Origin: Mytilus californianus
Lineage: Eukaryota; Mollusca; Bivalvia; Mytilida; Mytilidae
Assembly: GCF_021869535.1 (NCBI RefSeq)
Contig: NW_026262723.1
Location: forward strand, 87,608,324 to 87,672,323
Length of the DNA stretch: 64,000 bases
Direction of reading: 5' to 3'
In this document: positions 35,460-46,940 of the stretch, piece by piece
Layout of the letters: each line of letters opens with the position of its first letter
How positions within the stretch are numbered: the stretch's first letter is position 1
Made by a program: the position numbers and the translations under genes
The notes under the pieces: generated by a model
Databases searched by the model: none
Told to the model about the DNA's origin: nothing
Seen by the model: only the letters and a program-made list of their open reading frames with translations

Positions 35460-36010
35460 GCCATGTTTTAACACAGAGATCGAGAGGTTTAAAAAAAAAA
35501 CTTTCTTAAAAAAAGAACCAAAATATCGTCTTCCACCGATAATGAATTATATAAATTGGAAACCGTGTCATAAGGTCATTAAAGATGCTCTTTCATCCTA
35601 TCGTAAAAAATGGTGTTCACAGGTGAAATCTTATAAAAAAAAATCTTGATTCTTATTTGAATAAATGTATGAATATTGTGGATATTCGAATATCACATTT
35701 TGAGAAATAGATACTTGCAAAGCGCTTTGCGTTCGTATCGGCCGACAAAGCAGTTAACAATGTGGTGGTGATAATTATTACGTAAATACTACACGGAAGT
35801 TTTTTAGAATGACATTATAAATTCGTCTACCGTCATGTCCGTGCGCTCCATAGAGGGTCAAATAGAAAACAATCATATCATTACCACATCTCACCTGAAA
35901 TCTTCCTCTGAATATTTGAAGGTCCCTACTACTGTCAAAGAAGTTATCATTGCTTACTGTAATAATGCATATGCAAATAATGGTATTAATTATTTCTAGA
36001 TTGAAAAAAA
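35460..36010 (+). pseudogene. Degraded retroelement RT, N-terminal part with DKG-like motif
   Basis: Conceptual translation shows a decayed N-terminal RT segment. It begins near KKEPKYRLPPIMNYINWKP, then, after stops and frameshifts, reaches AFVSADKAVNNVVVI at 35726-35770. The ADKA-NN block resembles the DKG motif just upstream of the RT in Penelope-like elements. Multiple stops follow, and the palm domain with YxDD is absent. A 3' module of the same kind of element follows at once (36080-36460), so this looks like an internally deleted copy. Confidence 0.55.
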
Positions 36011-36079
36011 TTCTTTGGATGATTCAGATACGGTAGATTACGCGCTTTGGGTACTTCTTTCAATTCAAAAAACAGTTTT

Positions 36080-36460
36080 GACTTTTCGGCTCCCTCGGGT
36101 TTTGGCGGGGTTCGTGTTGCTCAGTCTTTAGTTTCCGGTGTTGTGTTTTGTATACTGTTGTTTGTTTTTTGGTCGTTTTTCGTTTTGTTTTTGCCATGAC
36201 TTTCATTGCTCCGGAACTGATTTGTATAGTTTGTTCCTATGTTGTTTTTTTACCACTGTACTGGGTTCAGGAGACAGGAGCAGATACTTCAGTGGTTTTT
36301 GTTTGTTGCTGTATACTATATTTGTTTTTCGATTGTTGTTTTTTACATAAACCAGTACTTACGTTTTCTCGTTTGAATAGTTTTACAGTTTGTCATGCCT
36401 GGGCCTATTATACCTTGCTGTTGGGATTGTTTTATGCACATTGTTGAAGGCCGTTCGGGG
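36080..36460 (+). repeat. 3' module of RT element, long T-rich variant
   Basis: The segment begins with CTCCCTCGGGTTTTGGCGGG and continues as a T-rich, untranslated-looking stretch ending in CATTGTTGAAGGCCGTTCGG, a block seen in the other 3' modules here. Open frames inside (for example 36148-36447) are rich in F, V, C and L and show no domain; I treat them as chance frames. Confidence 0.5.
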
Positions 36461-38039
36461 TCCTATACTTGCTAAATTTGGGCGACAGTAGTTAACCAAT
36501 TTTCAAATCTCGTAAATCAATTAAGAGACAAATCAAACTAATAACAGAGGGTATCGCACAAACTACAAAACGAGCGAGACCGGATGTGTCGTCAGGATTC
36601 TCGTCTCCTACTGTGCGTGCGAATCCACACTCAGTCAAAATGACCCAAAAATAGGAATTTGTATCTATATTTCCAGTTGTAGTAGAAAAAGGTCTGTTTG
36701 ATAATACGATGTGGTCAAATTTTCTGAGCATGGGGAAGAGTAGTGTTAAGCGTAGAAAAATCCAATGTTTTGATACTTCTGAAATATTGTAAAGACTATG
36801 ATTGAAGATATCTTGTTTAGAATTTTAGGTATCCTAATTGACACCGCTCAGTGGGATATCTAGTGAACGAGAACACAAGAAAATTCACTCTTCTTATGAT
36901 AGAGTCGAGAACGTCAATAATAAAACAATGCCGGTGACGATACTGATCAAAAGTTATTTCCAAATAATAAATTAATTGTTCATTTTAAATAAGTTAATTG
37001 TTGAACTGTGTTATTAGAAATATACATGCAAATACACGATGTTTTATGTTCAGTATTTATCGAGATAATTGCATTATAAGCTTGTAAAACTTAAATTCAA
37101 AAACTGCCAATCTTTACTGCATATTGATAAAAAAAAATTGGAAAAAATCATGAACATACAATATCTAAAGATCTTTCGGGTCACCAATTTTCGGAGTGTT
37201 CCACAAAGTCCTTAGCATGTTACAAGTTCCCAAAGTATACATATTTTTTCACACCTAAGTTATCGAGCACACCGGTCTGCTCTTGTCACATGTACATTTA
37301 ATAGAAAAGTATTGTCTTTTTGTGAATATAAAAATTTAAAAGTCTGTCTGTGCAAGTTAAAAAATTAAAAATAACTATTTTTATAAAGTAGGTATCTTTC
37401 TACTATTTTTTATACAATTTTAAGAAAGGGTCGTCTCGATTTTTGTACATGTATTTGCGGTCTTCTCGATCTATTCACATTCAATGTTTACATCGAGAAA
37501 AGGTCCGTTTGAATTTGCTTAGTAACTTAATTTCAAAAATGTCAATCTTTGCTGCATATCAATCGATTCCTTTGGATTGTTTTCCCTGACTTTCTCTGAT
37601 CTAGCTGTATATATATTCGGATAATTATCATGTTTCAGAAAGGTATACAGTCAGTAGAAAAATAAATTGATGTTGGTACTCCGGGAATTTATTCGCATAG
37701 CAACATTTTAAACCAATTTTACATCAAGCTTCTATAGGCTGCTGTACTCGTCGTTTTCTACTTAAGGAGGGAAATGAGAACATTGAATGGAAGTTTTGTT
37801 TTTATTTCAACTTATTTCTATTTTTACTATTTACCAGAACGTTTTCCCGTGAATCCATAATTGATAGCGTCCTTGCTAAAATGGGACAAACATTGAGAAG
37901 ATCTAATTTTCAATACTTACAGGGGAGGTAATATTTTGTCACTATATTTCCCACTGCACTAGTTGAATATACCTTATCACAATATTTCTGAAAGACCATC
38001 ATTTACTGTAGAAAGAATGGTGGTAAGAAGTTTAGAAAG
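36461..38039. other. No gene recognised
   Basis: The 79-codon minus frame at 36731-36492 (with ECGFARTVGDENPDDTSGLA) is compositionally protein-like and may be a repeat-derived fragment, but I could not place it. The rest is AT-rich. Confidence 0.35.
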
Positions 38040-38580
38040 ATGTTTAATCGAACATCGTGACGACCCGGTTATATATCATTCTTTGTCAGGATTTTTTAAG
38101 GTAAGGTTTGCAGTATAAAGATGGGAGATTTTCATCGACTTTTTGTATGCGAATACCAAAGGAGAAAAGGACGGATTTTTGATTTTCTACAATCTCCGCT
38201 ATCGTGAATGATGTAGAAGTGTATGTGGAATACCTAGTTTTGTTGTGAAATCCAAGTTCTTTAGTGAGACATTCCAAATAATGATTTTTGCGTATAAAAC
38301 AATATTATCAGAGGCTTTGTCTGCTGAAACAACACCATATTTGTCGTGAACAGAGGATAAAGCATCCTCAACCTCGGGGTTCTTCAAAGGGTCAGAAACC
38401 CGTGTGCTCATTGTACTTCGTAGATTTTGAATGCGATTTTATTTGCAAGACTGAACAGATTTGATCCATTCAGAAGAAGTGTCCAGTTTTTGTTCATCTG
38501 GTTCGTGCTTTACCCATTTCTTGGCATAGTCCTCAAATGCATTCACCAGTAACCTGAAGTCCTGATGCTAACATCTACGT
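38040..38580 (-). pseudogene. Retroelement RT fragment, N-terminal half, frameshifted
   Basis: On the minus strand two overlapping frames together give the N-terminal half of an RT: SDPLKNPEVEDALSSVHDKY, then VVSADKASDNIV (DKG-like), then in another frame LTKELGFHNKT and a block ending ENLPSLYCKPYLKKS. Sequence upstream (38440-38580) still translates in pieces to an EDYAKKWVKHE-like region. The palm motifs are missing because the copy stops near 38040. It is the same subfamily as the 52.7-kb copy, which covers the next portion of the protein. Confidence 0.6.
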
Positions 38581-38589
38581 CATTTTGTC

Positions 38590-38645
38590 TCTGATGGATA
38601 GTTGTCTCATTGACAATCATACCACATCTCCTTATTTTATATCAG
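38590..38645 (+). repeat. Solo end of the RT-element 3' module
   Basis: This short segment reads GATGGATAGTTGTCTCATTG, then CAATCATACCACATCTCC and a T-rich end. It is the same terminal block found after RT copies at 41.75 and 58.92 kb. It abuts an RT fragment in the opposite orientation (38580-38040), so the two parts are not one intact element. Confidence 0.6.
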
Positions 38646-40313
38646 TAATACCGTTTGAAATGATTACGTCACAAAGTCCTTGATCCCTATCATTACTAAG
38701 TAATTGGTTTCAGTTGCGTAACTCCCCAATGACATATAACTATATCATACATTCTGCATGCCTTCTTAAATAATGTCAATGGAACATCAGTAGTATTACC
38801 GGTTTGTCCTGATTATGTCACTTAGAACTGGTTTTTTGACTATTGATTCATATAAAGTAGGGGTAGAAGATGCTTAGCCTAGTCTCATTCCGTTTGGCTT
38901 CATGCGATTCCCCCCTTTTGGGTTAATATCTGGATTTATGAAATATTAATTGCTATCATCCAATGATCAATATTAAGAAAAAGGATAAACAGTAGTAAGG
39001 AGTAAACTAACAAAGAAAAAAGATAATTATAGAGGTTAACATATGATATCCCAAGAAAAGAGTCTATTCGATGTTTCAAGCTCTCAAACTTACCCAAGCT
39101 AGACGAGATTTGAACCGAGACTACAAAAGATCTCCCATCAGCAGGATCTCTCCGTTTTAATGACGGCTTGTCTAAAGATAAAGATAATACAGTCTGTATT
39201 CTTGATTTGAAATAAAACACAAGATGCATTCTGTTTCAATACCAGATATATGTTAGGACTGAATCAATCGGTTGTCAAGAGAATTAAGAGTGTGAAAATA
39301 AAGTGTTCAACATGTAATAAAACTTATTCGTTTATTTGTTATCTTTATGTAAATAAAGTTTGATGGCTTACTGAAATATCATGGGAGCTAATGTAATAAC
39401 CCACTATTGAGGAAAAGTCTTGAGAAGTTATTACACATAACCGTTTAGTGCAAAAGGTTATATATAAAAATACTGATGGTTTTTTTTTTCACGTAGCTTC
39501 TGACATTCGTTTTATTGACAAGAGTATTGAAATTGTTATTTTAACAATACGTTATAATGCCCTAACATTTTAATTTTAAGAACATTTACGGAAATACTAC
39601 AGGCTATAAATTGCAAATATGCCTCAGCTTCAACTTTATTCTTTCTTTTGTCAGGTAAAGGCCGAGTACAAATAGAATACTCTGAATAAAATATATATAT
39701 TCACCAGTAATCAACACATAAAAAGAAAAAACATGACATTTAGAAGCAAAGTTTTTGAATATCATTTTAAATGTTAAAAGTGTATGATGAATTCAAATTA
39801 ATTAATCATATAAGGCGCTTTTTATTTCAGACTTAAAGAGTGGTCTTTGGGTAATCACTAGTAAATTAATTCTGTCTGAATGAACAAATTGAAGAACATA
39901 CAGATTCCTCATTGTTTTCTCGGTTGTCTTATCGAAGCATAATAAAAGTTATCACATTTTTTAACTTTTCATGAATATTCTAAAACATGGCAGCTCAGTT
40001 AAAGTTGGGCTTGACTTTGATACCGTCGTCATAATTGAAACGGACAATCATATGATTATACGAACTTCTGCTTCGGTATTTAATTTGTTGGAATAGACTT
40101 TACATTAAATTATTGTATTACGACGCTGCTAATGAGATTTCAATAATGTAAAGTTAACACCTTGAGATGCATTTTATATTGAAATAGTTAAATAATTTAG
40201 TTTGCTTTTTACTATTTCTGTACAAATTCAGTTTCAAGGTTTTGAACCTTGAAATTATCGCTGATTGAAACTATTGTAATTGCGTTTGTAACCTAAAATA
40301 TAAGTATACTGTC
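38646..40313. other. No gene recognised
   Basis: AT-rich. The 97-codon minus frame 39229-38936 has a hydrophobic C-terminus but no recognisable domain. Confidence 0.45.
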
Positions 40314-40697
40314 GTTCGTTATGCCCGTGTGTGTAGTGATGTCATAGATTTTAACGAACGTAATCAATGTATCACTCGTAAATTATTAAGTCAGGGATTT
40401 CGTTACCATAAATTACTTAAACCATTTACTAAATTCTTTCATAGATACAAAGATTTGATTAGTAAATTTGGCTGTACCTGTAGAAAACTTATTAAAAATG
40501 GTATTTCACATCCTAAATTTTACGGTAATATTGTACTAAAAGCGCGGAAATCACTATGTGATCCGTGTAAACTTATCGAACCTGTAAACAAACTTATTAG
40601 TAAAGGTTATCTTATTAATGTTGTGATAAGATCTTTGAATATTGTTTTCATTGGCACTAACATCGATTTTGTCATCAACAAATTAAAACATAACTAA
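40314..40697 (+). pseudogene. 5'-truncated retroelement RT, C-terminal domain
   Basis: Translation starts at VRYARVCSDVIDFNERNQ, in the middle of an RT C-terminal region, and stays open to a stop at 40697, ending NIDFVINKLKHN. The same order of blocks (RVCSDV, KLLSQGFRYHKLL, KLIKNGISHPKFYG) is seen in the broken copy at 57.4-58.3 kb. The catalytic palm domain is absent because the copy begins after it, as expected from 5'-truncated retrotransposition. The first Met is at 40329, but this is unlikely to be a true start. It is followed directly by the element's 3' tail. Confidence 0.65.
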
Positions 40698-41800
40698 ATT
40701 TGTATTCTTTTCTAATGGTTTTTGGGATGCATATATACACATCCACGTTTATTTTCTATTTAGAAATTGTTTTATCTATACATAACATCATACATATTTA
40801 TTATGAGGTTAAATCCTAACTTCGTTACTTTTATTTTGGCATTGCCCAAGTCATGTCTTCTTTGACTGTCCATGGCGTTAAAACACTATATCCCTGCCTG
40901 GGATGTGTTTTAATTTATTTTAGTCTCTGATGCATGATTTTTTATTATTAATTGTTTTTGGCTTTTAAATTTGCTTTCAGTAACTGCAAGTACTCTCAAA
41001 TCGTACTTTCGTGTTAATTTGACCTGTTGACAAAATTTGTAATGCATTTCTGTTATTCAATGTTTACTTATTTTGTGCTATATATCGTCTTACTATTTTT
41101 AATATGTATCACCTTTGATAAGTATTTAGTATGACGAAAAAAAATTCACTTCTGTATTCGTCCTATGAATAACAAATATATTTTGTAAGAAATGTTTCTG
41201 TACTAACAACAAAATTATTATATTTAAATTTACCGGTGTACGTTACTTTATTTAACGCCATTTTGTCCTAGGTTAAAGTTGTCTTTTTGACATAGAAAGA
41301 TCTTTGTTATCTATATTGTGTCATAGATCATACTTATTCGTCTAGTGTATATTTACTTGTTTTTGTGTATTGTCTTTTTGATCGAGATAAGCCATTTCAA
41401 TTAATATTTTATTGTGTGTCTTTTTATGTTGTAATGTTATACCACTGTTTCAGGTTAGGGTGAAGGTTGGCGCCTGTTAAAACGTTTAGACCGGCTGCAT
41501 TTTTATGCACCTTTCCTAAGTCAGGAGCCTGTTGTTCAATGGTTGTCGTTTGTTGGTGTGGTTCATAAGTGTTTCTCGTTTCTCGTTTTTTATATAGAAT
41601 AGAACGTTGATTTTCCTGTTGAATTGTTTTACACTAGTCTTTTTGGGGCCCTTTATAGCTTGCTGTTCGGTGTGAGCCAAGGCTCCGTGTTGAAGGCCGT
41701 ACTTTGACCTATGATTGTTTACTTTTTACACATTGTGACTTGGATGGATAGTTGTCTCATTGGCACATATACCACATCTTCTTATTATATGTAAACGTCG
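40698..41800 (+). repeat. 3' untranslated tail of the 40.3-kb RT element
   Basis: Blocks in order are: TTGGCATTGCCCAAGTCATG; TTTAGTCTCTGATGCATGAT; AACTGCAAGTACTCTCA; CACTGTTTCAGGTTAGGGTG; AAGTCAGGAGCCTGTTGTTC; GGGGCCCTTTATAGCTTGCT; GTTGAAGGCCGTACTTTGAC; and the terminal GGATGGATAGTTGTCTCATT. The same order follows the RT at 57.4 kb. The region 41465-41790 matches the reverse complement of 61915-62190 closely. Confidence 0.6.
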
Positions 41801-42904
41801 GAATATACAAGTTTAAAGACAACGTATACGTAATTGGGTTTTTATGAAATTTTGGTTGCATTTAGAATTTAATTAACTGCAATTGAAGAACAAAAAATGA
41901 TATATGTAACATTAATCATTAACCCTGAACGCTATCAAAACGTTACGATTATTTGTCGTTTTAAACCCTTTTTTACGCTAAATATTGAGACAAGTTGATT
42001 TTTACTGACAAAATTAAATACGGTGACCCCTTTTTTCATATAATCAGTCAAAAATGTTAACAGAAATGACATATCCCTTTAAAACATAATTCCGAGAACT
42101 GACTTTAGAGGAAACGTGAAAAATACATATTTTAGGGTTAAGGCTTAGAGCTAGGGTTAAATTTTTATCAAATTTGGTGGAAATTGAAATGTACGCTAAT
42201 TTTACTTCATATTTTGGAACGCTGATACATAAATGAAAAAAAGACACCTATTTTCTATCTAGTTGTTGTGTTATGGTAGTGATAAATTGTGACATTGGCC
42301 AGTTGATCCTTTTTTAGTGGAGATTTATGTGTAGAAAATAGACAAAAATCTTGGACGTCTAGAGTTAATGTGCATTCTTACAAGGATTTCCTTTCCTAAA
42401 AAATGAGGAGTTGTTGTTTTCACAAGAAAATTGTGCCACAGTAGTATCATATCTCAGTGACAGTTTATCTTAACTGTCATTCCAATATTGCAACTTATCG
42501 CGCCAGAGATCATCTAGGCATGAATGATATCGACCTGATCGAGTTTAACAAATAATGTGAAAGTCACACCATTATTAGTCTGCGAATTTTGTTCTGAGAG
42601 CGAATCGAGGCATATTTACTGGAAAGTACATGCATTTTTCAACTGAAAAAAAGAATATATCCTTACGAAAAAGGAAGTAGCCCTTTTATTTTCACTTACC
42701 TGTGTTTTTTTATTTGTTTTTTTTTCATGAAGTACTTAGTCTTTTATAAAAGTAAAATTTAAATTACTCTGCACATCCTCAGGTTATTAGCAATTAATGA
42801 ATACAAAAGACCATAAACAATATAGAGGAATTTACGTAAAACATTTTATTTTATTCGTCCAATTATTAAAATAAGAAATATACAGCAGAGATAATATCTT
42901 GATA
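41801..42904. other. No gene recognised
   Basis: AT-rich. I see no repeat or exon of note. Confidence 0.45.
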
Positions 42905-43265
42905 TAAAAAGAAGGAGATGAGGTATGATTGCAAATGAGACAAATCTCACCAGAAACCAAAGGACGAGGATGTTAACAACTAAATGACCATGTACTGCCG
43001 TCAACAATGAGCAACACTCATAATGTTTTGTAAGCTATAAAAGATCTCCATATGACCAAATGTGAGATAATTCAAAAGAAAAAAACAATTAGGCCGATTT
43101 ATGCTTAAAATGATAAACGATAAAATATGGCAGACTGCAACCACTGAATTACAGGCTCCTGTCTTGGGACAGACAAATGGTGACATGTTTGGAAGCGCAC
43201 AGTCCTCTCCTTACCTCGGACAGCGGTGTTACAACACAACATGAGAACAAATTATAAAATTAGTT
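42905..43265 (-). repeat. RT-element 3' module, inverted
   Basis: The reverse-complement module starts with GAGATGAGGTATGATTGCAA, then TACTGCCGTCAACAATGAGC, AGCTATAAAAGATCTCCATA, TTACAGGCTCCTGTCTTGGG and GACAGCGGTGTTACAACACA. The block order is the reverse of 58690-58970, as expected for the opposite strand. The overlapping 61-codon minus frame is a shadow. Confidence 0.55.
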
Positions 43266-43299
43266 GGGCAACTTGACTCATCAAAAGACACTAAGCACA

Positions 43300-43605
43300 A
43301 AGTAAACATTTAACCCCGCCGCATTTTTGCGCCTGTCCCAAGTCAGGAGCCTCTAGCCTTTGTTAGTCTTGTATTATTTTTAATTTTAGTTTCTTGTGTA
43401 CAATTTGGAGTTTAGTATGGCGTTCATTATCACTGAACTAGTATATATATTTGTTTAGGGGCCAGCTGAAGGACGCCTCCGGGTGCGGGAATTTCTCGCT
43501 GCATTGAAGACCTGTTGGTGACCTTCTGCTGTTGTCTGTTCTATGGTCGGGTTGTTGTCTCTTTGACACATTCCCCATTTCCATTCTCAATTTTATAACA
43601 AAAAG
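43300..43605 (+). repeat. RT-element 3' module, second variant
   Basis: It begins CCCCGCCGCATTTTTGCGCC, passes AAGTCAGGAGCCTCTAGCCT and GGACGCCTCCGGGTGCGGGA, and ends GGTTGTTGTCTCTTTGACAC and CCCCATTTCCATTC. It shares its beginning with the other modules but has a different end. It lies head-to-head with the minus-strand copy at 42905-43265. Confidence 0.55.
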
Positions 43606-44291
43606 ACAAAAAAATCCAGGTATCGATTTATTAGAACCTACAGTTACTGAACGCTAATTCAAAACCAATTCCAACTAACAAGACAAATCATGTTTTCCCA
43701 CGCTAAAAAAACATTCAGTACTCATCCAGAGGATTTAGGGTAAAGACGCTATAAATAGTCTGCGAAAAGCATGCCATTGTTCAATCATGCCAAAATATAC
43801 ATGTAAGTATTTAGAGTATGTTAAATATTTATTTTTGAACTATCCAATTGTGGTGGAAAATTTTTTAGCCTTTTCATCAGAAAAAAACAACGCTCGAGCA
43901 TCTACAGATGGTACAATTAAAAGTTCCTAAGCTACGTAAAGGTCAAAATTACTCTTGGCAATTGTTTAAGTATTTTCAAAGTCAATAATTTGCCGTATAA
44001 TTTTTGCACTACGCCTACCGTTTTTTGTTAGACTTTTAACGTGTTAGATCTTTCATTGAATAACTATCCAAAATACAAACAAATGAGAAATGTCATCATT
44101 AAACTTCAAATAACACAAACCAGATCAGTTTAATTGTTTTAAATGTCTCCGAGTACAGAGAAGACAAATAACAACTGATTAAACAGATATGGAATGTCAG
44201 GCGTTATGTTAGTTCTCTAAAGCATATATCTGATTTCTTATAAAAAAAAATCTGTAGTAACGAAGTGCTGAGTTATAAGTATATGTGTATC
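43606..44291. other. No gene recognised
   Basis: AT-rich spacer before the hairpin and the 91-bp array. Confidence 0.45.
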
Positions 44292-44339
44292 AGTCTTCTC
44301 ATATCTGAGTGGCGTCAGCCACTCAGATATGAGACGACT
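44292..44339. repeat. 22-bp-stem hairpin
   Basis: AGTCTTCTCATATCTGAGTG GC (44292-44313) pairs with 44318-44339 with a single mismatch across a four-base loop. Context is AT-rich with no gene, and no T-run follows the stem. It is most likely the apex of a fold-back repeat. Confidence 0.7.
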
Positions 44340-45185
44340 ACATCTAATTCATATAGAAGTAATAAATAATTATTTGATCTTTCCTCTTTTTGTTTTGATA
44401 AAACAGGAATAGTATCATTATCTCAAATTTTCCAGATGCAGTAACACTTTCAGAAGATGTTTTGTAGTTATGGAGTTGGAAAAAAATCTTAATTGTGTCT
44501 ATTTTTCTGTCATCAAATTGCTACCTTATCACTGCTTTTGTATGGCAATATGAATAGCTGTACTATCTTTTCCTTTTCTGGTCTAATTGCCAAAACCTGA
44601 ACTTTTTTCTGATCAATGAGAACACTTCTATGAAAGGCATTGTATATCAATGTACTATCTTTTCTTTTCTGGTTTAATTGCCAAAACCTGAACTTTTTGC
44701 TGATAAATGATAACACTTCTACGTAAGGCATTATATATCGCTGTACGTTTTTTCTTTTTCTGATTTAATTGCCAAAACCTGAACTTTTTGCTGATAAATG
44801 ATAACACTTCTACGTAAGGCATTATATATCGCTGTACTTTTTTTCTTTTTCTGGTATAATTGCCAAAAACCTGAACTTTTTATTGATAAATGATAACACT
44901 TCTACGTAAGGCATTATATACCGCTGTACTATCTTTTCTTTTTCTGGTTTAATTGCCAAAACCTAAACTTTTTGCTGATAAATGATAACACTTCTACGCA
45001 AGGCATTATATAACGCTGTACTATCTTTTCTTTTTCTGGTCTAATTGCCAAAACCTGAACTTTTTGCTGATAAATGATAACACTTCTACGTAAGGCATTA
45101 TATATCGCTGTACTTTTTTTCTTTTTCTGGTTTAATTTCCAAAAACCTGAACTTTTTACTGATAAATGATAACACTTCTACGTAA

Positions 45186-45868
45186 TATTAGTTATCTTGG
45201 TGTAATCAGGGGTGTACATAATTTTACACAGTTGTTGAAAATTCATACACCCTGAGGCGCAGCCGAATGGTTGTATGAATTTTCAACAACGGTGTAAAAT
45301 TCCGTACACCCCTGATTACACCAAGATACACCGTTGTTGAAAATTCATACACCCTGAGGCGCAGCTGAATGGGTGTATGAATTTTCAACAACGGTGTAAA
45401 ATTCCGTACACCCCTGATTACACCAAGATAACGAATTTATTTCTTATTAACAATTCCTTTACTCATTTTTAAACCGGGATGTAAAATTGAAAAGTGCTAA
45501 TGAAAATTTCCAGTGTAACATTTTTTCAACGTTGATGTTGCTGCGTATTGTTAAATACTTTTTTTCTTTATTTTTGGGAAATTCAGAAAAACATTTTGTT
45601 CTTTTAATTTTCGGGAAAACAAATTTTTTAAATTTTTTTAAAAAAAATTTTACAAAATTTTGTCCTCAAATTTATTTATTTTTTTATTTTTTATATATAT
45701 ATTTTTTTATTTTTTTACATTTTATTTTTTTTTTCTTTATTTTGGCAAATTTTTTATTTTTTTATTTTTTGGCAAAATTTTATTTATCCCGGGGTGAACA
45801 AGGGTGGGGTGTTATTTACGCCGGGGTAATTAACCAATCAGATTGCAGTATTTTTGCTGCATAAGAAA
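45186..45868. mobile_element. 683-bp insertion in the 91-bp array, TAA duplicated
   Basis: The array breaks at CTACGTAA (to 45185) and resumes as TAAGGCATTA (from 45869), so TAA is duplicated. The insert holds a fold-back unit (45191-45432), a very T-rich tract (45540-45785), and a right end with CGCCGGGGTAATTAACCAAT. TTATTTCTTAT at 45437 and ATAAGAAATAA at 45861 are inverse, so two nested elements are possible. The 125-codon plus frame 45487-45864 is low-complexity Phe/Leu/Ile and is rejected. Confidence 0.6.
45191..45432. repeat. Fold-back element with a duplicated arm
   Basis: GTTATCTTGGTGTAATCAGG starts it and its inverse CACCCCTGATTACACCAAGA TAAC ends it. The apex CCCTGAGGCGCAGCCGAATG is flanked by ATACACCC and its inverse. 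The right half (from CACCGTTGTTGAAAATTCAT) is repeated once, giving one left arm and two right arms. Confidence 0.75.
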
Positions 45869-45960
45869 TAAGGCATTATATACCGCTGTACTATCTTTTC
45901 TTTTCTAGTTTAATTGCCAAAACCTGAACTTTTTGCTGATTAATGATAACGCTTCTATGC

Positions 45961-46474
45961 ACGATTCAAAAAATGCTAGTGTGAACGGGTTCTTACAGAA
46001 ACCATTTCTCAAAATGCTAGCTTGCAAACACTTTAATACAAGATAGTCCTTTGGAGCATGGTCGCATAAATAACTGTCATTCAACATATTGGAAATAGTT
46101 CTGCAGAGAAAAATTACAGGTTTTAACATCGTTTTAACAGCAAATCATAAACTTTAAGCTATGTTTAAGTTTTTAGAGTTATATAAGGGAACTCTGTTTT
46201 TGAAAGAATAATGGAAAGATAAAAGTTGAATGATTGTTGCAATAAAACCATTTCAACTCGCTTCTACCAGTTGAAACTTCCAAACAGCAAGTAAGGGGTA
46301 TGATAAAAGAAAATATGAATAATCCGTACCATTTAACAACTTATCTAATAATTCGTTGCTTTTAATTGTGTCATAAATAATATGGATATTCTGGAATTGT
46401 GGTAAAATTTATGATTCTCTGTTGTCACTTTGGATGCAAATTACCGACAATATGAATAAAAAGAACAATGATGA
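45961..46474. other. No gene recognised
   Basis: The 74-codon minus frame (46129-45905) overlaps the last array unit. The rest is AT-rich and unremarkable. Confidence 0.45.
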
Positions 46475-46815
46475 ATTGACGTTAAATGTCCAGTGGCAAA
46501 TATAGCACGCATATCAAGACAAGAAAATACTGATATATGATATGGATAAGACCTCTTGTGCCAGAACGATACGCTGATTTGTATTTTCAATGTGCTAGTT
46601 CACAAGGTAGCAATGTAAAAGAGGACGTATCACCTTACACGGGCATATTTGACTGCGAACCGACCAATCACTTCTCTTACTCGTACATGCCGTATGCTTA
46701 GCGGAGAAGAGGAAAATACCAAATTTCAAGTCAATGGCTAATCCCCGATAAGAGATCGAACCACCGACCTCCAGCATTCGAGGTGAATACAAAATCACCG
46801 AGGGGTTATGCATAA
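46475..46815 (-). repeat. tRNA-headed SINE with TTTGCCACTGGAC tail
   Basis: On the minus strand the head contains CTGGAGGTCGGTGGTTCGAT (B-box-like GGTTCGATCTC). The body runs to about 46520, and the 3' end reads TATTTGCCACTGGACATTTA ACGTC. That tail is shared with the retroposon at 8411-8837, whose head is different. The 72-codon minus frame here is incidental. Confidence 0.5.
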
Positions 46816-46940
46816 AAGGAGATGTAGGGTAAACTTCAATGTTTGATTGATTGATTGATTGTTGATTTCTTAACGTCCAGTGGCAAACATTTCATGCATG
46901 TTCCGGACGACAAACTTCAATGAGACAACATCCCAACTAG
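46815..46940 (-). repeat. Diverged RT-element 3' end, interrupted by a retroposon
   Basis: With the insertion 46842-46911 and one copy of its target duplication removed, the sequence reads GGAGATGTAGGGTAAACTTC AATGAGACAACATCCC. This is a diverged form of the minus-strand end block (GAGATGTGGTATGATTGCCA ATGAGACA at 47250). Confidence 0.45.
46842..46911 (-). mobile_element. 70-bp 5'-truncated retroposon with 11-bp target duplication
   Basis: Only the 3' end of a retroposon is present. On the minus strand it ends TTTGCCACTGGACGTTAAGA and AATCAACAATCAATCAATC. It is bracketed by perfect AAACTTCAATG duplications at 46831-46841 and 46912-46922. Extreme 5' truncation with a target duplication is the hallmark of target-primed reverse transcription. 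Confidence 0.75.

Larger units (their letters stand above)
44555..45960. repeat. 91-bp tandem array, eight units, split by an insertion
   Basis: Each unit contains TAATTGCCAAAACCTGAACT TTTTGCTGATAAATGATAAC, CACTTCTACGTAAGGCATTA and CGCTGTACTATCTTTTC. TTGCC anchors are at 44587, 44678, 44769, 44860, 44953, 45045, 45136 and 45914, so the spacing is 91-93 bp except for the last, which jumps by 778 across the insertion 45186-45868. The minus frame 44731-44513 is a translation of the units and is not considered a gene. Confidence 0.85.

Noticed and set aside
44292..44339. Rho-independent terminator
   Set aside because: The stem is not followed by a T-run and there is no bacterial gene context; fold-back repeat is the better reading.
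45487..45864. 125-codon plus-strand frame rich in Phe, Leu and Ile
   Set aside because: It is a translation of T-rich low-complexity DNA within a mobile insertion.
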